A DNA stretch of 64,000 bases. Source: Bradyrhizobium sp. 139 (GTDB lineage Bacteria; Pseudomonadota; Alphaproteobacteria; Rhizobiales; Xanthobacteraceae). The notes beneath the pieces are model-generated. The model ran no database searches and was not told the DNA's origin. It was given only the letters and a program-made list of their open reading frames with translations. Below, piece after piece: positions 28,000 through 37,482 of the stretch. The position numbers and the translations under genes are program-made. Where the stretch lies: positions 97,726 to 161,725 of the forward strand of contig NZ_JADPKS010000084.1 of assembly GCF_023074175.1 (NCBI RefSeq), in the 5' to 3' direction. Every line of letters begins with the position of its first letter. Positions within the stretch are counted from its first letter, which is position 1.

Positions 28000-28253
28000 T
28001 TCTGAATTCAGGTGACGCCAAGCCGCGGAGTGACTTGTCCAGCAGGGCGTACAACAGGACCGACACGCCATCCTTCCCGGCATTGGCAATATCGCCGTCG
28101 CTGTAGTTCTCCTACCCTCAATTTGGTGGTATCAGCTTTTGGCTCATGTTGATTGAACTTGCGGTAGCCTCGGCCATGAGTGTCGACATAGGGCTTGGTG
28201 CATGTGACGGTCACATCGTCGCCACTAGTCGCTGTGAATATCGCCGGCATCAT
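28000..28253 (-). pseudogene. Fragment of cytochrome P460-family gene
   Basis: The reverse frame reads GDDVTVTCTKPYVDTHGRGY then RKFNQHEPKADTTKLRV, which lines up with the intact P460 protein at 55213-55887 (ADVTVKDSERYKATNGWGYY, NFNHHEPKAATAKVRP). The haem motif CAYCH has become RYCQC, and the tail continues in another frame as LLYALLDKSL versus FYGLLDQ. Only the C-terminal third is present. It shows that a third P460 gene once existed. Confidence 0.75.
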
Positions 28254-29243
28254 TGTTCTCCTTGTCGCTGCTAAGCCTGATGCTCTTGCGGACTACAGAT
28301 AGAGCGGGTTAATCGCTGCGTGAAGCGCAGTTCTTGTTACGGCGTTCTCATTCTTGCGGTTTGTTGAGCGCGTGTTTTATGACGCCGGCATCCGTTGCGT
28401 GCCCACATCTCAGAGGTCTGGACACCAGCTCGACCCAAATGGCTCGAACAATCCGCCGTAGTATAGAGGTGAGTATCGGTCGCGCTGTTCGGGCCGCGCG
28501 AGCGCCCGTTAAGACGGGTTCGCTGCGGTGCGACACACGCCACTGATATTCATAATTAAGGAACGTACTTTGCGCTCTTCGCTTGCCAAATCGAACTTGT
28601 TCCGGCGTTGACCGGACCTAGCGAATGCAATGACCGCGCACGAGGCCGGCAACGGCGACGGTGGTCAGGTTAGCGCGTCAATGCTTCCGATCACCGCTCC
28701 CATGCGGCAACACAATATCGGCATTTCTCTTGAACTTCGCCTCTGCTTTGTCGATCTCGGGCATTGAACGATCAAGCCAGACACGTAGCTCGGCATTCTT
28801 TGTCACGGAGAGCGGTGCTTGACGATTTCTGAGGCGCTCCCGGCGACCTCACTCAACGCCGTGGCCAACCCGACGTCGCCGCAATCCGAGTGCTCAGACT
28901 CGTCGCTCCTTAGCTGCGCTGAACGTGGAAGGAGATGGACATGAGCCGTTCCAAGGAACAAGCCACGAGCATGACGACCTCCTAAATGATGAATAGCGCG
29001 CTAGCGGCGCCAGCGGAACTCCAGTGCGTGCAGCCCAGAGTTCTTCCGTTAGGAATACATGGCGCTGTGATTTGTTTCGATCCGGCCACCCCTGGCGTAT
29101 TGGCCATCTTAATGCGCCACATACGAGCTAAGATGAATCCGCTGCACCATCTGCGCACAACAGAACAGACGTGGGACTGATATCACAATTCGTGACGCCG
29201 GTAGCGATCCGGTCCGTTGCAGACGCGCTGCAAACTGTTCAAT
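28254..29243. other. Long stretch without a supported gene
   Basis: Roughly 1 kb with no intact gene. On the reverse strand near 28830-28690 a frame reads NAELRVWLDRSMPEIDKAEA, which looks like debris of a real protein that I cannot name. The region lies downstream of the large kinase gene. Confidence 0.4.
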
Positions 29244-32200
29244 TCACGAGGCCTGATTTGACCGTGCGGGCAGCGTGAATTGAAACGTCGCGCCCCGAGG
29301 TTGAGTGGCGGTGGCCCACAGTCGTCCCCCATGCGCTTCAATGATGGTGCGGCAGATCGATAGGCCCATCCCCAAGCCGCCGGGCTTTGTCGTGTTGAAG
29401 GCGTCAAAGATGCGCTCCAGACCCAGTGAACTCAGACCTGGCCCGGAATCCCGCAGTACTACCAGCACGCCGTCCGGCTCGCCCTTACCAGTGGTGATCA
29501 CCAGTTCTCGCGGATCCTCGCTGATCGAGCTCAATGCTTCAACGGCATTGATGATCAGGTTCATTATCACTTGTTGCAGCTGGACCCGATCTCCTTGAAT
29601 GAGCGGCAAACCGTCCCCGAGGTGTGATTGCACCGAAATGCCATTCTTCACGACTTCGCCGCGGGTCAGGGCGATCACCTCAAGGATTGCTTCGTTGATG
29701 TCCACGTCTTCTTTCCGTAGAGGTGCTTTTTTGAAAAGCGCTCGTATCCGGCCGACAACCTCGCTGACGCGATTGCCGTTAGCAAAGATCCGGTTGAGAG
29801 CGTCCCGAGCTTTATCCAGATCTGCTGGTTCTTTGCTCAGCCAGTGCAACGCCGCAGAGGCATTGTTGAGCGTCGCCCCGATCGGCTGGTTGACTTCATG
29901 GGCGATCGAAGCCGAGAGATGCCCCATTGTTGCAACTCGATTCGCGTGCACGAGCTCCATCTGCACCTCACTGTAACGCCGTTCGCTTTCGCGAATTTTC
30001 TCCTCCGCCCGCTTGCGCTCAGTTAAGTCTACCACGAAGGCCGCGCCTTGGTCGGATCGCTCTCCGAAGGTCGCTGCCCCGACCAGCACCGGCACGCGGC
30101 TGCCGTTTTTCACGAAGTACTCCTTCTCGTAGGGTTGCGTGGTCCCGGTCGCCTCCAGCTGGGCTAGTCGTCGGTCGTCGGCATCGCTCCATTCCGTGGG
30201 TGTCAGGTCCCGCCAGCGCAGTTGGCCAGAGACGAGATCGTCGCGGCTGTATCCGACGATGCGGAGAAAAGCGTCGTTGGCATCGATGATCCTACCGTCA
30301 ACATCCCAGACGAAGATTCCGATGATGTTGGCATCCACTAACCGTCGGATTCTGGCCTCCCGCTCGGCTAGTTCGCGATACAGGCTGGCGTTCTCTATTG
30401 AGATAGCGGCCTGGGAAGCGAGCAGTGTGAGGACTACCATTCGAGCAGGCGTAAACGCGGCAGTCGTAAGGTTGTTCTCCAAGTACAGCAGGCCAATCAA
30501 CTTGGTCTGCTTAAGTATCGGCAGGCAGAGCACTGAGCGCGAGCGACGGTCGCGAATATAGTCGTCCCCTGAAAACGAATTCTGACCGGACGCATCGTGC
30601 AGCAGAACGCTTTTTTTTGTGCGAAGCACGTAGTGAAACACCGAGTTTGGCAGATCTGCGGTCGTGACGCGCGCCTGTTTCAGGACCACCGTCACGTTGT
30701 CACCGCTGGCTGTGGCCTCTGCTTCAATTTGATATTTGTCGGCTCGGGGAAGAATCAGGAGACCTCGATCGGCGCCTGCGTGTTCGATTGCCGAACTCAT
30801 GAGCGTGTTCATTAACTTCTCGAAGACGATTTCGCCTGACACCGCTTCCGAAACTTTGATTACGGTTGCCAAATCGAGTTGCTCGAAGGGTGTCACTATC
30901 GTCGCCGTGGAATTCGGGGTCGACTCGTCCAGTTTGAGCTGCGGATAAAGTTTCTCGAGTTGGCAAACCTTTCCATCGGCTCCCCAGCGCTGATAGCAGC
31001 CCTGCGCGGCCCGCAAATAGGTTGCCGCGATTTTCCTGTAATCGCGCTCCGCGTAGAAACGCGCGGCAATCTCGTTGGCGATTGCCTGGATGTGCACGAA
31101 TCCGTGTTTGCGAGCCTCGCGGATCGCCTTGTCGTACAGCTCCTGAGCGTTCAGTGTTCGGCCCTCCATGCGGGCGATCTCGGCGCCGACCAAGGCGGCG
31201 CGATCTTCGAAGGTTTCGGGGTTGACCTCCGCCCACGCCAGGAGTTCCCGGTGGTGCTCAAGTACAGATGCGAAATGCGCCGGCCTCTGCTCCGGTGGGG
31301 CGTGATCCCACATCGCCGCATGCGCCAGCGCGGCATAGAGGCGATACTCCGCCGACTCGAACGTTGCCGCCGACGTCCAAAGCAGGGGCTCCGCGTGCCG
31401 CGATGCATCGACCGCCGCCGCAAGCTCTCCGGCAAAAAAATGCGCCTGCAGCTTTCGCGTCCAGTAATAGAACTCCGAGAGCACGAGATCCGGGCTGTTG
31501 GCCAAGCGGCGTTCGGTATCGACTTGACTATATCGCTCATGATCCAGGCAGCCGAACGTTTCAGTCAGCCCGCGCAGGGTGAGGATCAAACCAAGTTGTG
31601 CTCCGCAGCGCTCGATGAGCGGACCGAAGCGCACCCGCCTCGCAAATGCCAAGCCCCTCTCGCATTCCTCTTGCACTTCCGCGAGTGGATCCCCGGCAGC
31701 GAGACCAACCGTGACGGTCAGCAGCTCGCACTCGGCTGTCAGATACTCGATCGAGAAGATAAGCCGGTAATTGCGTTCCCAAGTCTCTTCTGTAAGAAGG
31801 GCGCGGCCTGCCCTGAGATAGATGAGAGCGGAGTCGTATGCTGTCGAAAGTTTCGCGCGCCGACCTGCGATCAGATTCAATTCTGCGACGCGCTCGCGAT
31901 CCTCGACAAAGTTGATAAGGTGAGAGCCACGGTTAAGTTGATTGGCGATATCAAATATCGCCTTCTCACGTCTTTCTAAGGGCGTATGCTCAGCGAGGAG
32001 CATTCCGATGCGGAGGTGAGCCTCGGCACGCAGCTCCGCCGGGATAAGCGAGTAGGCCGCTTCCTGCACGCGGTCATGCAGGAAGCCGTAGCAATTGTCC
32101 GTGCGGAAGATCAGGCCCGATCGCACCGCTTCCCAGAGATGGTCGTGCATGTCGTCGACGGAGCCCTGATACCCAATCCGCAGCATCTCGAACTCTGCAG

Positions 32201-34106
32201 TGTTGCCCATGCAGGCGAACTGCTGCAGTATCTTCTGAGTTTCTGGCGAAAGGCGCTTTAATTTGTCGACCATCAGCTCTACGACGTTGTCCGTGAAGCC
32301 TTTGGCACGAATGCGGGGCAGGTCCCATATCCAACGGCGCGCGCGGTAATCGAATGTCAGCAGGCGATCGTCCGCCAGAGTAGAAATGAACTGGATTGCA
32401 AAGAACGGGTTGCCCGTGGTTTTTTCGTAAATCAAGTCTGCCAGTGGGGCGGCGGGCTCCAGTTGGCAGTGAAGGGAGTCCACAAGCAGTTTACCTAGAT
32501 CGTCGCGACTGAGTGGTGTGAGAACGATGTCCTGCACTGCGGCTCCGGCCTGACGAATCGCTTGAAGCTTACGTACCAGCGGATGGTTGGCATTGACCTC
32601 ATTGGTCCGATACGCACCAATGAGCAATAAATGCTGCAAATCGTTGCGTGTTAGCAGATCTTCGAGGAGGTCGAGTGTGGCGACATCCAGCCATTGCATG
32701 TCATCGAGGAAGAGCGCAAGCGGATGTTCAGGTCGCGCAAACACGCCGATGAACCGTCGAAAGACGGTCTGAAAACGTCTCTGCGCTTCCTGCGGCGGCA
32801 ATTCGGGCACTGGCGGCTGGTCGCCAATGACGTGCCGCAATTCCGGGACGAGATCGACGAGGAGCAGTCCGTTCGGACCCAGCGCCTCACGAATTGCGCC
32901 CTGCCATTTGTGCAGATCTTCCTCGTTCTGGCTGAGGAGCCGCCGGATAAGGCTCTGAAACGCATGGGCCAGGGAGGCGTGCGGAATATCCCGCTTGTGC
33001 TGGTCGGATTTGCCCGACGCGAACAAGCCGCGTGGCGACACGAGTGATTTATGGAGCTCATTGACGACTGCGGATTTTCCGATTCCAGAGTATCCGGAGA
33101 CCAGCACCAGTTCGGCTCGGCCACCGCCAACGATGCGGTCGAAGGCGGTCAGCAGAGTGTCAACTTCGCGGTCCCTCCCGTACAGCTTCTCGGGGATGAT
33201 GAGGCGATCCGGGGTATCGTAAGCGCCAGGAGTGAAGTCATCGATCCACCCGTGGGACTCCCACTGGGATAGGCAGCGCCGAAGATCGCTCTCAACTCCC
33301 ACCGCTGTCTGATATCTTTCCTCCGCGGTCTTGGAGAGCAACTTCATCGTGATCGCGGAGACCGAGACTGGTACGGTTCCCACCCACGCTCTGGGTGCGG
33401 CTGGTTGTTTCGCGATATGACAGTGCACCCATTCCATGGGTTCGGAGGCCGTGAATGGAAGAGTCCCGGTCAACATTTCATAAAAAGTCACTCCAAGCGA
33501 GTAAAGGTCGCTCCGATAATCGACCGAGCGATTCATTCGTCCCGTCTGCTCGGGTGCCATGTAGGCGAGCGTTCCCGCGATGAACTCGGGAGGATCGGGC
33601 GACTGGCGCTCGCGCGGAAGTTGGGACGCAATCCCGAATCCGGTGAGCCATGCGTTACCGGTCTCGTCGACGAGGACATTCGAAGGCTTGATATCCCTAT
33701 GGATGAGGCCCTGCTGATGGACTTGACCCAGTGTTCTTGCCAGCCCAATAGCGATGCTCAGGAACCGAGTCACATCTAGCGGTTGCCCATGGTCACGCTC
33801 AAGAATCCAATCCAGCGGCTGACCGCCGGGGTCCTGGAGTAGGAGGATCGTCCGCCCTTCGTGACGCGTAATGGCCAGAGGCTTGGCAGCCCAAGCGGGA
33901 TCGAGTTCGGCGGCGATCGAGTATTCGTGCATAAGCCGCCTGATACTTTGAGGCGACGGCTGTTCAAAGAGTGCGATCGCTAGGACCGACGAGGGGTCAT
34001 CGTGTTTCCGGCCGCGGTAAAGGGTAAAATCCGCGCTTTTCCGCAGGGGCACCAGCACGTACCCCGACAGCCCCGGGATAGGTGACATTCTTGTCGCCAC
34101 GGGCAT
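29244..34106 (-). CDS. Protein kinase-like/AAA ATPase/GAF/PAS sensor histidine kinase
   Basis: This 1620-residue signalling protein belongs to the trifunctional kinase type. Domain order: Ser/Thr-kinase-like domain (about 10-275), AAA-type ATPase with Walker A GYSGIGKS (338-345) and Walker B LALFLDDMQWLD, a long helical repeat region, GAF (about 1075-1230), PAS (about 1245-1365), and a histidine kinase with phospho-acceptor H1403 (SIAHEVNQP) and complete N, G1 and G2 boxes (IMNLIINAVEAL, DSGPGLSS, GGLGMGLSI). The kinase-like domain keeps HRD-K-N (136-143) but has TGFG where DFG is expected, and Ala where the ATP-binding Lys should be, so it may not phosphorylate. Start ATG 34106 has GAGG upstream. 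No receiver domain is present; the response regulators at 36080 and 36826 are candidate partners. Confidence 0.93.
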   Translation of the reverse strand: MPVATRMSPIPGLSGYVLVPLRKSADFTLYRGRKHDDPSSVLAIALFEQPSPQSIRRLMHEYSIAAELDPAWAAKPLAITRHEGRTILLLQDPGGQPLDWILERDHGQPLDVTRFLSIAIGLARTLGQVHQQGLIHRDIKPSNVLVDETGNAWLTGFGIASQLPRERQSPDPPEFIAGTLAYMAPEQTGRMNRSVDYRSDLYSLGVTFYEMLTGTLPFTASEPMEWVHCHIAKQPAAPRAWVGTVPVSVSAITMKLLSKTAEERYQTAVGVESDLRRCLSQWESHGWIDDFTPGAYDTPDRLIIPEKLYGRDREVDTLLTAFDRIVGGGRAELVLVSGYSGIGKSAVVNELHKSLVSPRGLFASGKSDQHKRDIPHASLAHAFQSLIRRLLSQNEEDLHKWQGAIREALGPNGLLLVDLVPELRHVIGDQPPVPELPPQEAQRRFQTVFRRFIGVFARPEHPLALFLDDMQWLDVATLDLLEDLLTRNDLQHLLLIGAYRTNEVNANHPLVRKLQAIRQAGAAVQDIVLTPLSRDDLGKLLVDSLHCQLEPAAPLADLIYEKTTGNPFFAIQFISTLADDRLLTFDYRARRWIWDLPRIRAKGFTDNVVELMVDKLKRLSPETQKILQQFACMGNTAEFEMLRIGYQGSVDDMHDHLWEAVRSGLIFRTDNCYGFLHDRVQEAAYSLIPAELRAEAHLRIGMLLAEHTPLERREKAIFDIANQLNRGSHLINFVEDRERVAELNLIAGRRAKLSTAYDSALIYLRAGRALLTEETWERNYRLIFSIEYLTAECELLTVTVGLAAGDPLAEVQEECERGLAFARRVRFGPLIERCGAQLGLILTLRGLTETFGCLDHERYSQVDTERRLANSPDLVLSEFYYWTRKLQAHFFAGELAAAVDASRHAEPLLWTSAATFESAEYRLYAALAHAAMWDHAPPEQRPAHFASVLEHHRELLAWAEVNPETFEDRAALVGAEIARMEGRTLNAQELYDKAIREARKHGFVHIQAIANEIAARFYAERDYRKIAATYLRAAQGCYQRWGADGKVCQLEKLYPQLKLDESTPNSTATIVTPFEQLDLATVIKVSEAVSGEIVFEKLMNTLMSSAIEHAGADRGLLILPRADKYQIEAEATASGDNVTVVLKQARVTTADLPNSVFHYVLRTKKSVLLHDASGQNSFSGDDYIRDRRSRSVLCLPILKQTKLIGLLYLENNLTTAAFTPARMVVLTLLASQAAISIENASLYRELAEREARIRRLVDANIIGIFVWDVDGRIIDANDAFLRIVGYSRDDLVSGQLRWRDLTPTEWSDADDRRLAQLEATGTTQPYEKEYFVKNGSRVPVLVGAATFGERSDQGAAFVVDLTERKRAEEKIRESERRYSEVQMELVHANRVATMGHLSASIAHEVNQPIGATLNNASAALHWLSKEPADLDKARDALNRIFANGNRVSEVVGRIRALFKKAPLRKEDVDINEAILEVIALTRGEVVKNGISVQSHLGDGLPLIQGDRVQLQQVIMNLIINAVEALSSISEDPRELVITTGKGEPDGVLVVLRDSGPGLSSLGLERIFDAFNTTKPGGLGMGLSICRTIIEAHGGRLWATATQPRGATFQFTLPARSNQAS

Positions 34107-34710
34107 CACGACCTCGGAGTATTGATTTGGACAGGACGCTAGAAGGATGTCAACTGCAACGAGATATCTGTGGCCGCGCCAGACAAAGAGTTGGTCCAAT
34201 CTTTCGGACGACCTGGAACTTTCTGGGTCTCTTCGTCGACAACATTCTACGCAGCGGCACTCCGCTCATCAGACAAGTGCGTTCACTTCCACCGAGCCTC
34301 TGAGCAGATGAGCCCAAGGCAGACAGGTTAACCTCCGGTAGGCGTTTGCTCATAAGCCGAGCCCTTCTTGGATTGTGGTTTCAGGCGATCTTCCGGCATG
34401 CCCGCAGCGCCGCCTCCCGCAGCTCGTTAGGTCTCCAATTGGGAAAGTGACTGGTTCCGCGCTTCACCGCGACCTTTCACGCTCCGCCCAGGTCACGGGC
34501 TATCCCTCGTCCTCGCCGCTCCCATCATTTCGCTCACAGTCCTGCTACCGAAATGTGGCGGCTAGCCTTCGCGAAGCCCGTCTCTCAGGACTTGAGAGTT
34601 CCGCAAGATAGAGTCTTCCTGCGTAGTCTGAAGTGTCCTCTTGACATGCGGGATAAACGGGACATGAAATTCGATCGTCTTCTGACTCCATCGCGCAAAG
34701 GAAGTTGAAA
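34107..34710. other. Divergent intergenic region
   Basis: About 600 bases separate the large kinase gene and the PAS protein gene, which are transcribed away from each other. Both promoters must be here. No gene or clear operator is recognised. Confidence 0.45.
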
Positions 34711-35262
34711 ATGGCAACCAGCGTGACACATAGTGGTTTGGCAACAAGCACGATGATTTTGGATGGTGACTTCGACGAGATCGACTTCCGGGGAGAACTC
34801 GTCGACGGCCACCTCGTCGCAAAAGGAATTCTTGCAGACCAAGCGGCAATGGATTCTATCCCTGTAGGGATATACGTCCTTGAGAAGGATGCCACCGTCG
34901 TTAAGTGCAACAAAGCTGCAATCGCGGGTTGGGGACGGACGCCGTCCTTGGGAACCTCGGAAAAGTTTTGCGGGTCACACCTGCTTCGTTACCCCTCAGG
35001 AGAAGTGATGCCGCACGAGCTTGCGCCACCTTCCGTGGTGGTCAACAACGGCGCCACCGTTCGGAACGCCGATGTAATTTGCGAGCAGCCAAACGGTTAT
35101 CGTCTTCTGGCGCTCGTAAATGTGTTTCCAATTCGTGACGACGAGGACGAAGTGATCGGAGCGGTCAACATTTTCCGACACAACACCAGCAAGACTGTTC
35201 CTGGCTTACTCTCCGAGCCTGCAAGTGGTTCTAACTCCAAGAGCGGTGACGGGGAGCAGTGA
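34711..35262 (+). CDS. Single PAS-domain protein
   Basis: The 183-residue protein consists mainly of one PAS domain (about 45-155): AAMDSIPVGIYVLEKD, a conserved GWGRTP with FCGSHLLRYPSG, and the closing strands with IGAVNIFRHN. Short unstructured ends flank it. There is no output domain, so it may act as a stand-alone sensor or as an adaptor that feeds a signal to the histidine kinase encoded divergently upstream. Start: AAGGAAG seven bases before ATG 34711 decides it. The 3' end overlaps a GC hairpin. A ligand-binding residue cannot be identified by eye. Confidence 0.8.
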   Translation: MATSVTHSGLATSTMILDGDFDEIDFRGELVDGHLVAKGILADQAAMDSIPVGIYVLEKDATVVKCNKAAIAGWGRTPSLGTSEKFCGSHLLRYPSGEVMPHELAPPSVVVNNGATVRNADVICEQPNGYRLLALVNVFPIRDDEDEVIGAVNIFRHNTSKTVPGLLSEPASGSNSKSGDGEQ

Positions 35263-35270
35263 GGCTCCCC
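35251..35270 (+). terminator. Possible terminator hairpin after PAS gene
   Basis: GGGGAGC and GCTCCCC form a perfect seven-pair stem with a six-base loop that includes the stop codon of the PAS gene. No T-run follows, so it may be an RNA-stabilising hairpin instead of an intrinsic terminator. Confidence 0.35.
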
Positions 35271-35393
35271 CTCGCCGCCTCGGGGACTAGCGTGTTGGTA
35301 GTTCGCTTCTCGGAATGTGGTGTACCAGAAACCCATGTTCGGTGATGTCCGAGGCAACCCGGGTGACGCTTTTCAGGCCCCGAAAATCACTAC

Positions 35394-36041
35394 GTGCGCC
35401 AACTAGGCCGCGCTACTCCTTTTGCGGTGGAGCGATTTGTGCAATCGAACGAGCGACGCGAACGGGAGCGTGAGATGCGTGACGCTGGGCGGCTGCCCCC
35501 AGGACAGTCGCTGACGCTCAAGTGGCCGGTGCTGCATGTGGGCTCGGTGCCGCTCTTTGCTCCCACGACCTGGGATTTTCGCGTGTTCGGCCTGGTAGAG
35601 GAGCAGCTGCGACTTTCCTGGGAAGAGCTCTGCAAACTGCCTCAAAGCGAAGTATTTGCGGACTTACACTCCGTCTCGCGCTGGAGCCGGTTCGACAACC
35701 GTTGGGGAGGAATTCTCGCCACAGAATTGATGAAGCGAGTGACGTTGCGGCCAGAGGCGCGGCACGTGATGATCCATGGCGAGAACAACTACACGGCGAA
35801 CCTGCCAATCTCGGACTTTCTGCTCCCGACGACGGTTTTCGCCTTGCGGCATGACGGCGAACCCCTTACGGCCGAGCATGGTTACCCGCTCCGGCTCGTG
35901 GTGCCAAACCTGTATGGTTATAAAAGCGTGAAATGGGTGCGCGGGATCCAGTTTTTGGATCGCGAATCGCCGGGCTTGTGGGAATTCAACGGATTTCACA
36001 TTTACGGGGACCCGTTCAAAGAGCAACGATTTTCGAGCTGA
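35394..36041 (+). CDS. Sulfite-oxidase-like molybdopterin protein lacking the Mo-binding cysteine
   Basis: The 215-residue protein matches the sulfite oxidase-like/YuiH group of molybdopterin oxidoreductases in the order LKWPVLHVGSVP, WDFRVFGLV, RWSRFDNRWGG, HGENNYTANLP, and YPLRLVVPNLYGYKSVKWV. In this family the segment before RWS/KWS normally reads D-x-H-C-V and the Cys binds molybdenum. Here it is ADLHSVSRWS, with Ser93 (codon TCC). The rest of the fold looks intact, so the protein may bind molybdopterin without normal chemistry, or be inactive. It starts with GTG at 35394 without a good ribosome site, and the N-terminus may be incomplete. The membrane haem partner seen with MsrP is not adjacent. 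Confidence 0.85.
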   Translation: MRQLGRATPFAVERFVQSNERREREREMRDAGRLPPGQSLTLKWPVLHVGSVPLFAPTTWDFRVFGLVEEQLRLSWEELCKLPQSEVFADLHSVSRWSRFDNRWGGILATELMKRVTLRPEARHVMIHGENNYTANLPISDFLLPTTVFALRHDGEPLTAEHGYPLRLVVPNLYGYKSVKWVRGIQFLDRESPGLWEFNGFHIYGDPFKEQRFSS

Positions 36042-36079
36042 AGGGAACGTTTCCTGCGCGGCAGCCGATCGATTGCTAA

Positions 36080-36469
36080 TTACGGATTTTCATCTGATTT
36101 CGCGCGCTGTAGAGCCAATTCGACGCATCCGAGTAGAACCTTTTCGTCGATGGGTTTGGTCAGGTAGCCAACGACGCCCTGATCCAGAGCCCGAGCTCGC
36201 GCGCTGTCGTCGGGGTAAGCGGTGATCAGAACCGTTGGTATGTTATAGCCGGATCCTACCAAGCGGCTATGCAACTCAGTCCCAGTCATGCGCGGCATGT
36301 GGACATCAACAATCAAACAGGAGCTATCGCGCAAGTTTCCAGACGCCAGAAACTCCACTGCCGATGAGTAGGTCTCAGTCGTGAATCCGATCGCTTGCAG
36401 GAGACCCGCTAAGGCTGAGCGAGATTGGTCATCATCATCGATGATCGAAATTTGAATCTCGCTAGACAT
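36080..36469 (-). CDS. Single-domain response regulator
   Basis: This 129-residue CheY/FixJ-type receiver has no output domain. Key residues are visible: acidic pair D11-D12, phospho-acceptor D55 (LIVDVHMPR), T83 and K105 (YLTKP). Stand-alone receivers of this type often act in phosphorelays or as phosphate sinks. It is convergent with the sulfite-oxidase-like gene and downstream of a 22-base tandem repeat at 36608-36651. Wording is closest to the receivers of the FixJ/NodW kind. The large histidine kinase, which lacks a receiver, is a reasonable partner. Confidence 0.9.
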   Translation of the reverse strand: MSSEIQISIIDDDDQSRSALAGLLQAIGFTTETYSSAVEFLASGNLRDSSCLIVDVHMPRMTGTELHSRLVGSGYNIPTVLITAYPDDSARARALDQGVVGYLTKPIDEKVLLGCVELALQRAKSDENP

Positions 36470-36607
36470 ATCCCCACCTTCGTTCCTGGGGAGGTGGCCC
36501 GCCGCATCTCGCGTTCCGTGTCCATCTCATGAAGCGCACTGCGCGGACACCATTGGACGGTAACGACGAGGGTCTGAACTGGCGATTAGACGATGGACTG
36601 GCGGTGC

Positions 36608-36651
36608 TACGCTTTGGAACAACCGATGCTATACTTTGGAATAATCGATGC
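36608..36651. repeat. 22-base tandem direct repeat in promoter region
   Basis: Two adjacent 22-base units, TACGCTTTGGAACAACCGATGC and TATACTTTGGAATAATCGATGC without gap, share 18 of 22 positions. Only transitions separate them. The 22-base period is about two helical turns, so a protein could bind both units on the same face. It lies between the two response regulator genes, about 140 bases upstream of the 36469 start. Confidence 0.7.
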
Positions 36652-36825
36652 AGACTATCTGAATAGTTCAGCCCAGTTTGGGCCACGTCCGAACGCGTGC
36701 GCTGATGTCGGGTCGTTGCGCTCGACGCGGCAGCAGGGCCTGGCGGCAAGCGATTAAAGCCGTCAGTTGATTTGCGCAAACAATAACCCTCTTAGCTGAT
36801 GCACGCACGTGCAAGCAGGAAGCGA

Positions 36826-37482
36826 TTAAGACCGGGCCGACTTTATACCGAGCGTCTCCGCCATTTTGACAAGCTCGGCTAGCGATTGCGCACCCATCTT
36901 CTGCATAACATGACCGCGGTGCGCCTTTACAGTGATCTCAGCTATCTCTAGCTTAAAAGCGATCTGCTTGTTCTTTAAGCCAGTCGTCACGAGAGCCAGC
37001 ACCTCTCGCTCGCGCGCGCTTAATCGCTCGAGACGCGACTTCAATTCCGTGAGCCACTGCTCGGTCTTCCGCCGCGTCCGATCGCGCTCGAGCGCGATCG
37101 TGACTGCATCCAGCATGTCTTGATCGCGGAATGGCTTGGTTAGAAAATCCACAGCGCCTGCCTTCATGGCCCTGACCGACATCGGAATGTCGCCGTGGCC
37201 GGTCATGAAGATGATGGGAATGGAAGCGTTCACTTTCGACAGCTCGGCTTGGACATCGAGACCGCCTAGGCCCGGCAATCTGACGTCAAGTACGAGGCAG
37301 CTCACCGCGTCGGGCAACAATTCGCCTTGCAGCAGCTCCGCTGCCGAGCCAAACATCTTGACCTTGAAGCCAACCGAGTTGAACAGGTCCCCGAGTGAGG
37401 CGCGGAAGTCGTTGTCGTCGTCAACGACGACGATGGTTGGCTCCTCGGCTACCGCACGCTTTTGAATTGAATGCTGCGCCAT
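36826..37482 (-). CDS. FixJ/NarL-type response regulator
   Basis: This 217-residue transcription regulator has an N-terminal receiver (D21-D22, phospho-acceptor D66 in CLVLDVRLPG, T94, K116 in FLTKPF) and a C-terminal LuxR-type helix-turn-helix (LSAREREVLALVTTGLKNKQ onward to about 210). The Q-linker is short, as in FixJ, NodW and similar proteins. Start: GGGGGAG seven bases before ATG 37482; the in-frame TTG at 37497 is not preferred. Phosphorylation by a histidine kinase would trigger dimerisation and DNA binding. The kinase encoded at 29244-34106 is the only one in the window. A 22-base tandem repeat downstream, before the next regulator gene, is a possible target. Confidence 0.94.
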   Translation of the reverse strand: MAQHSIQKRAVAEEPTIVVVDDDNDFRASLGDLFNSVGFKVKMFGSAAELLQGELLPDAVSCLVLDVRLPGLGGLDVQAELSKVNASIPIIFMTGHGDIPMSVRAMKAGAVDFLTKPFRDQDMLDAVTIALERDRTRRKTEQWLTELKSRLERLSAREREVLALVTTGLKNKQIAFKLEIAEITVKAHRGHVMQKMGAQSLAELVKMAETLGIKSARS

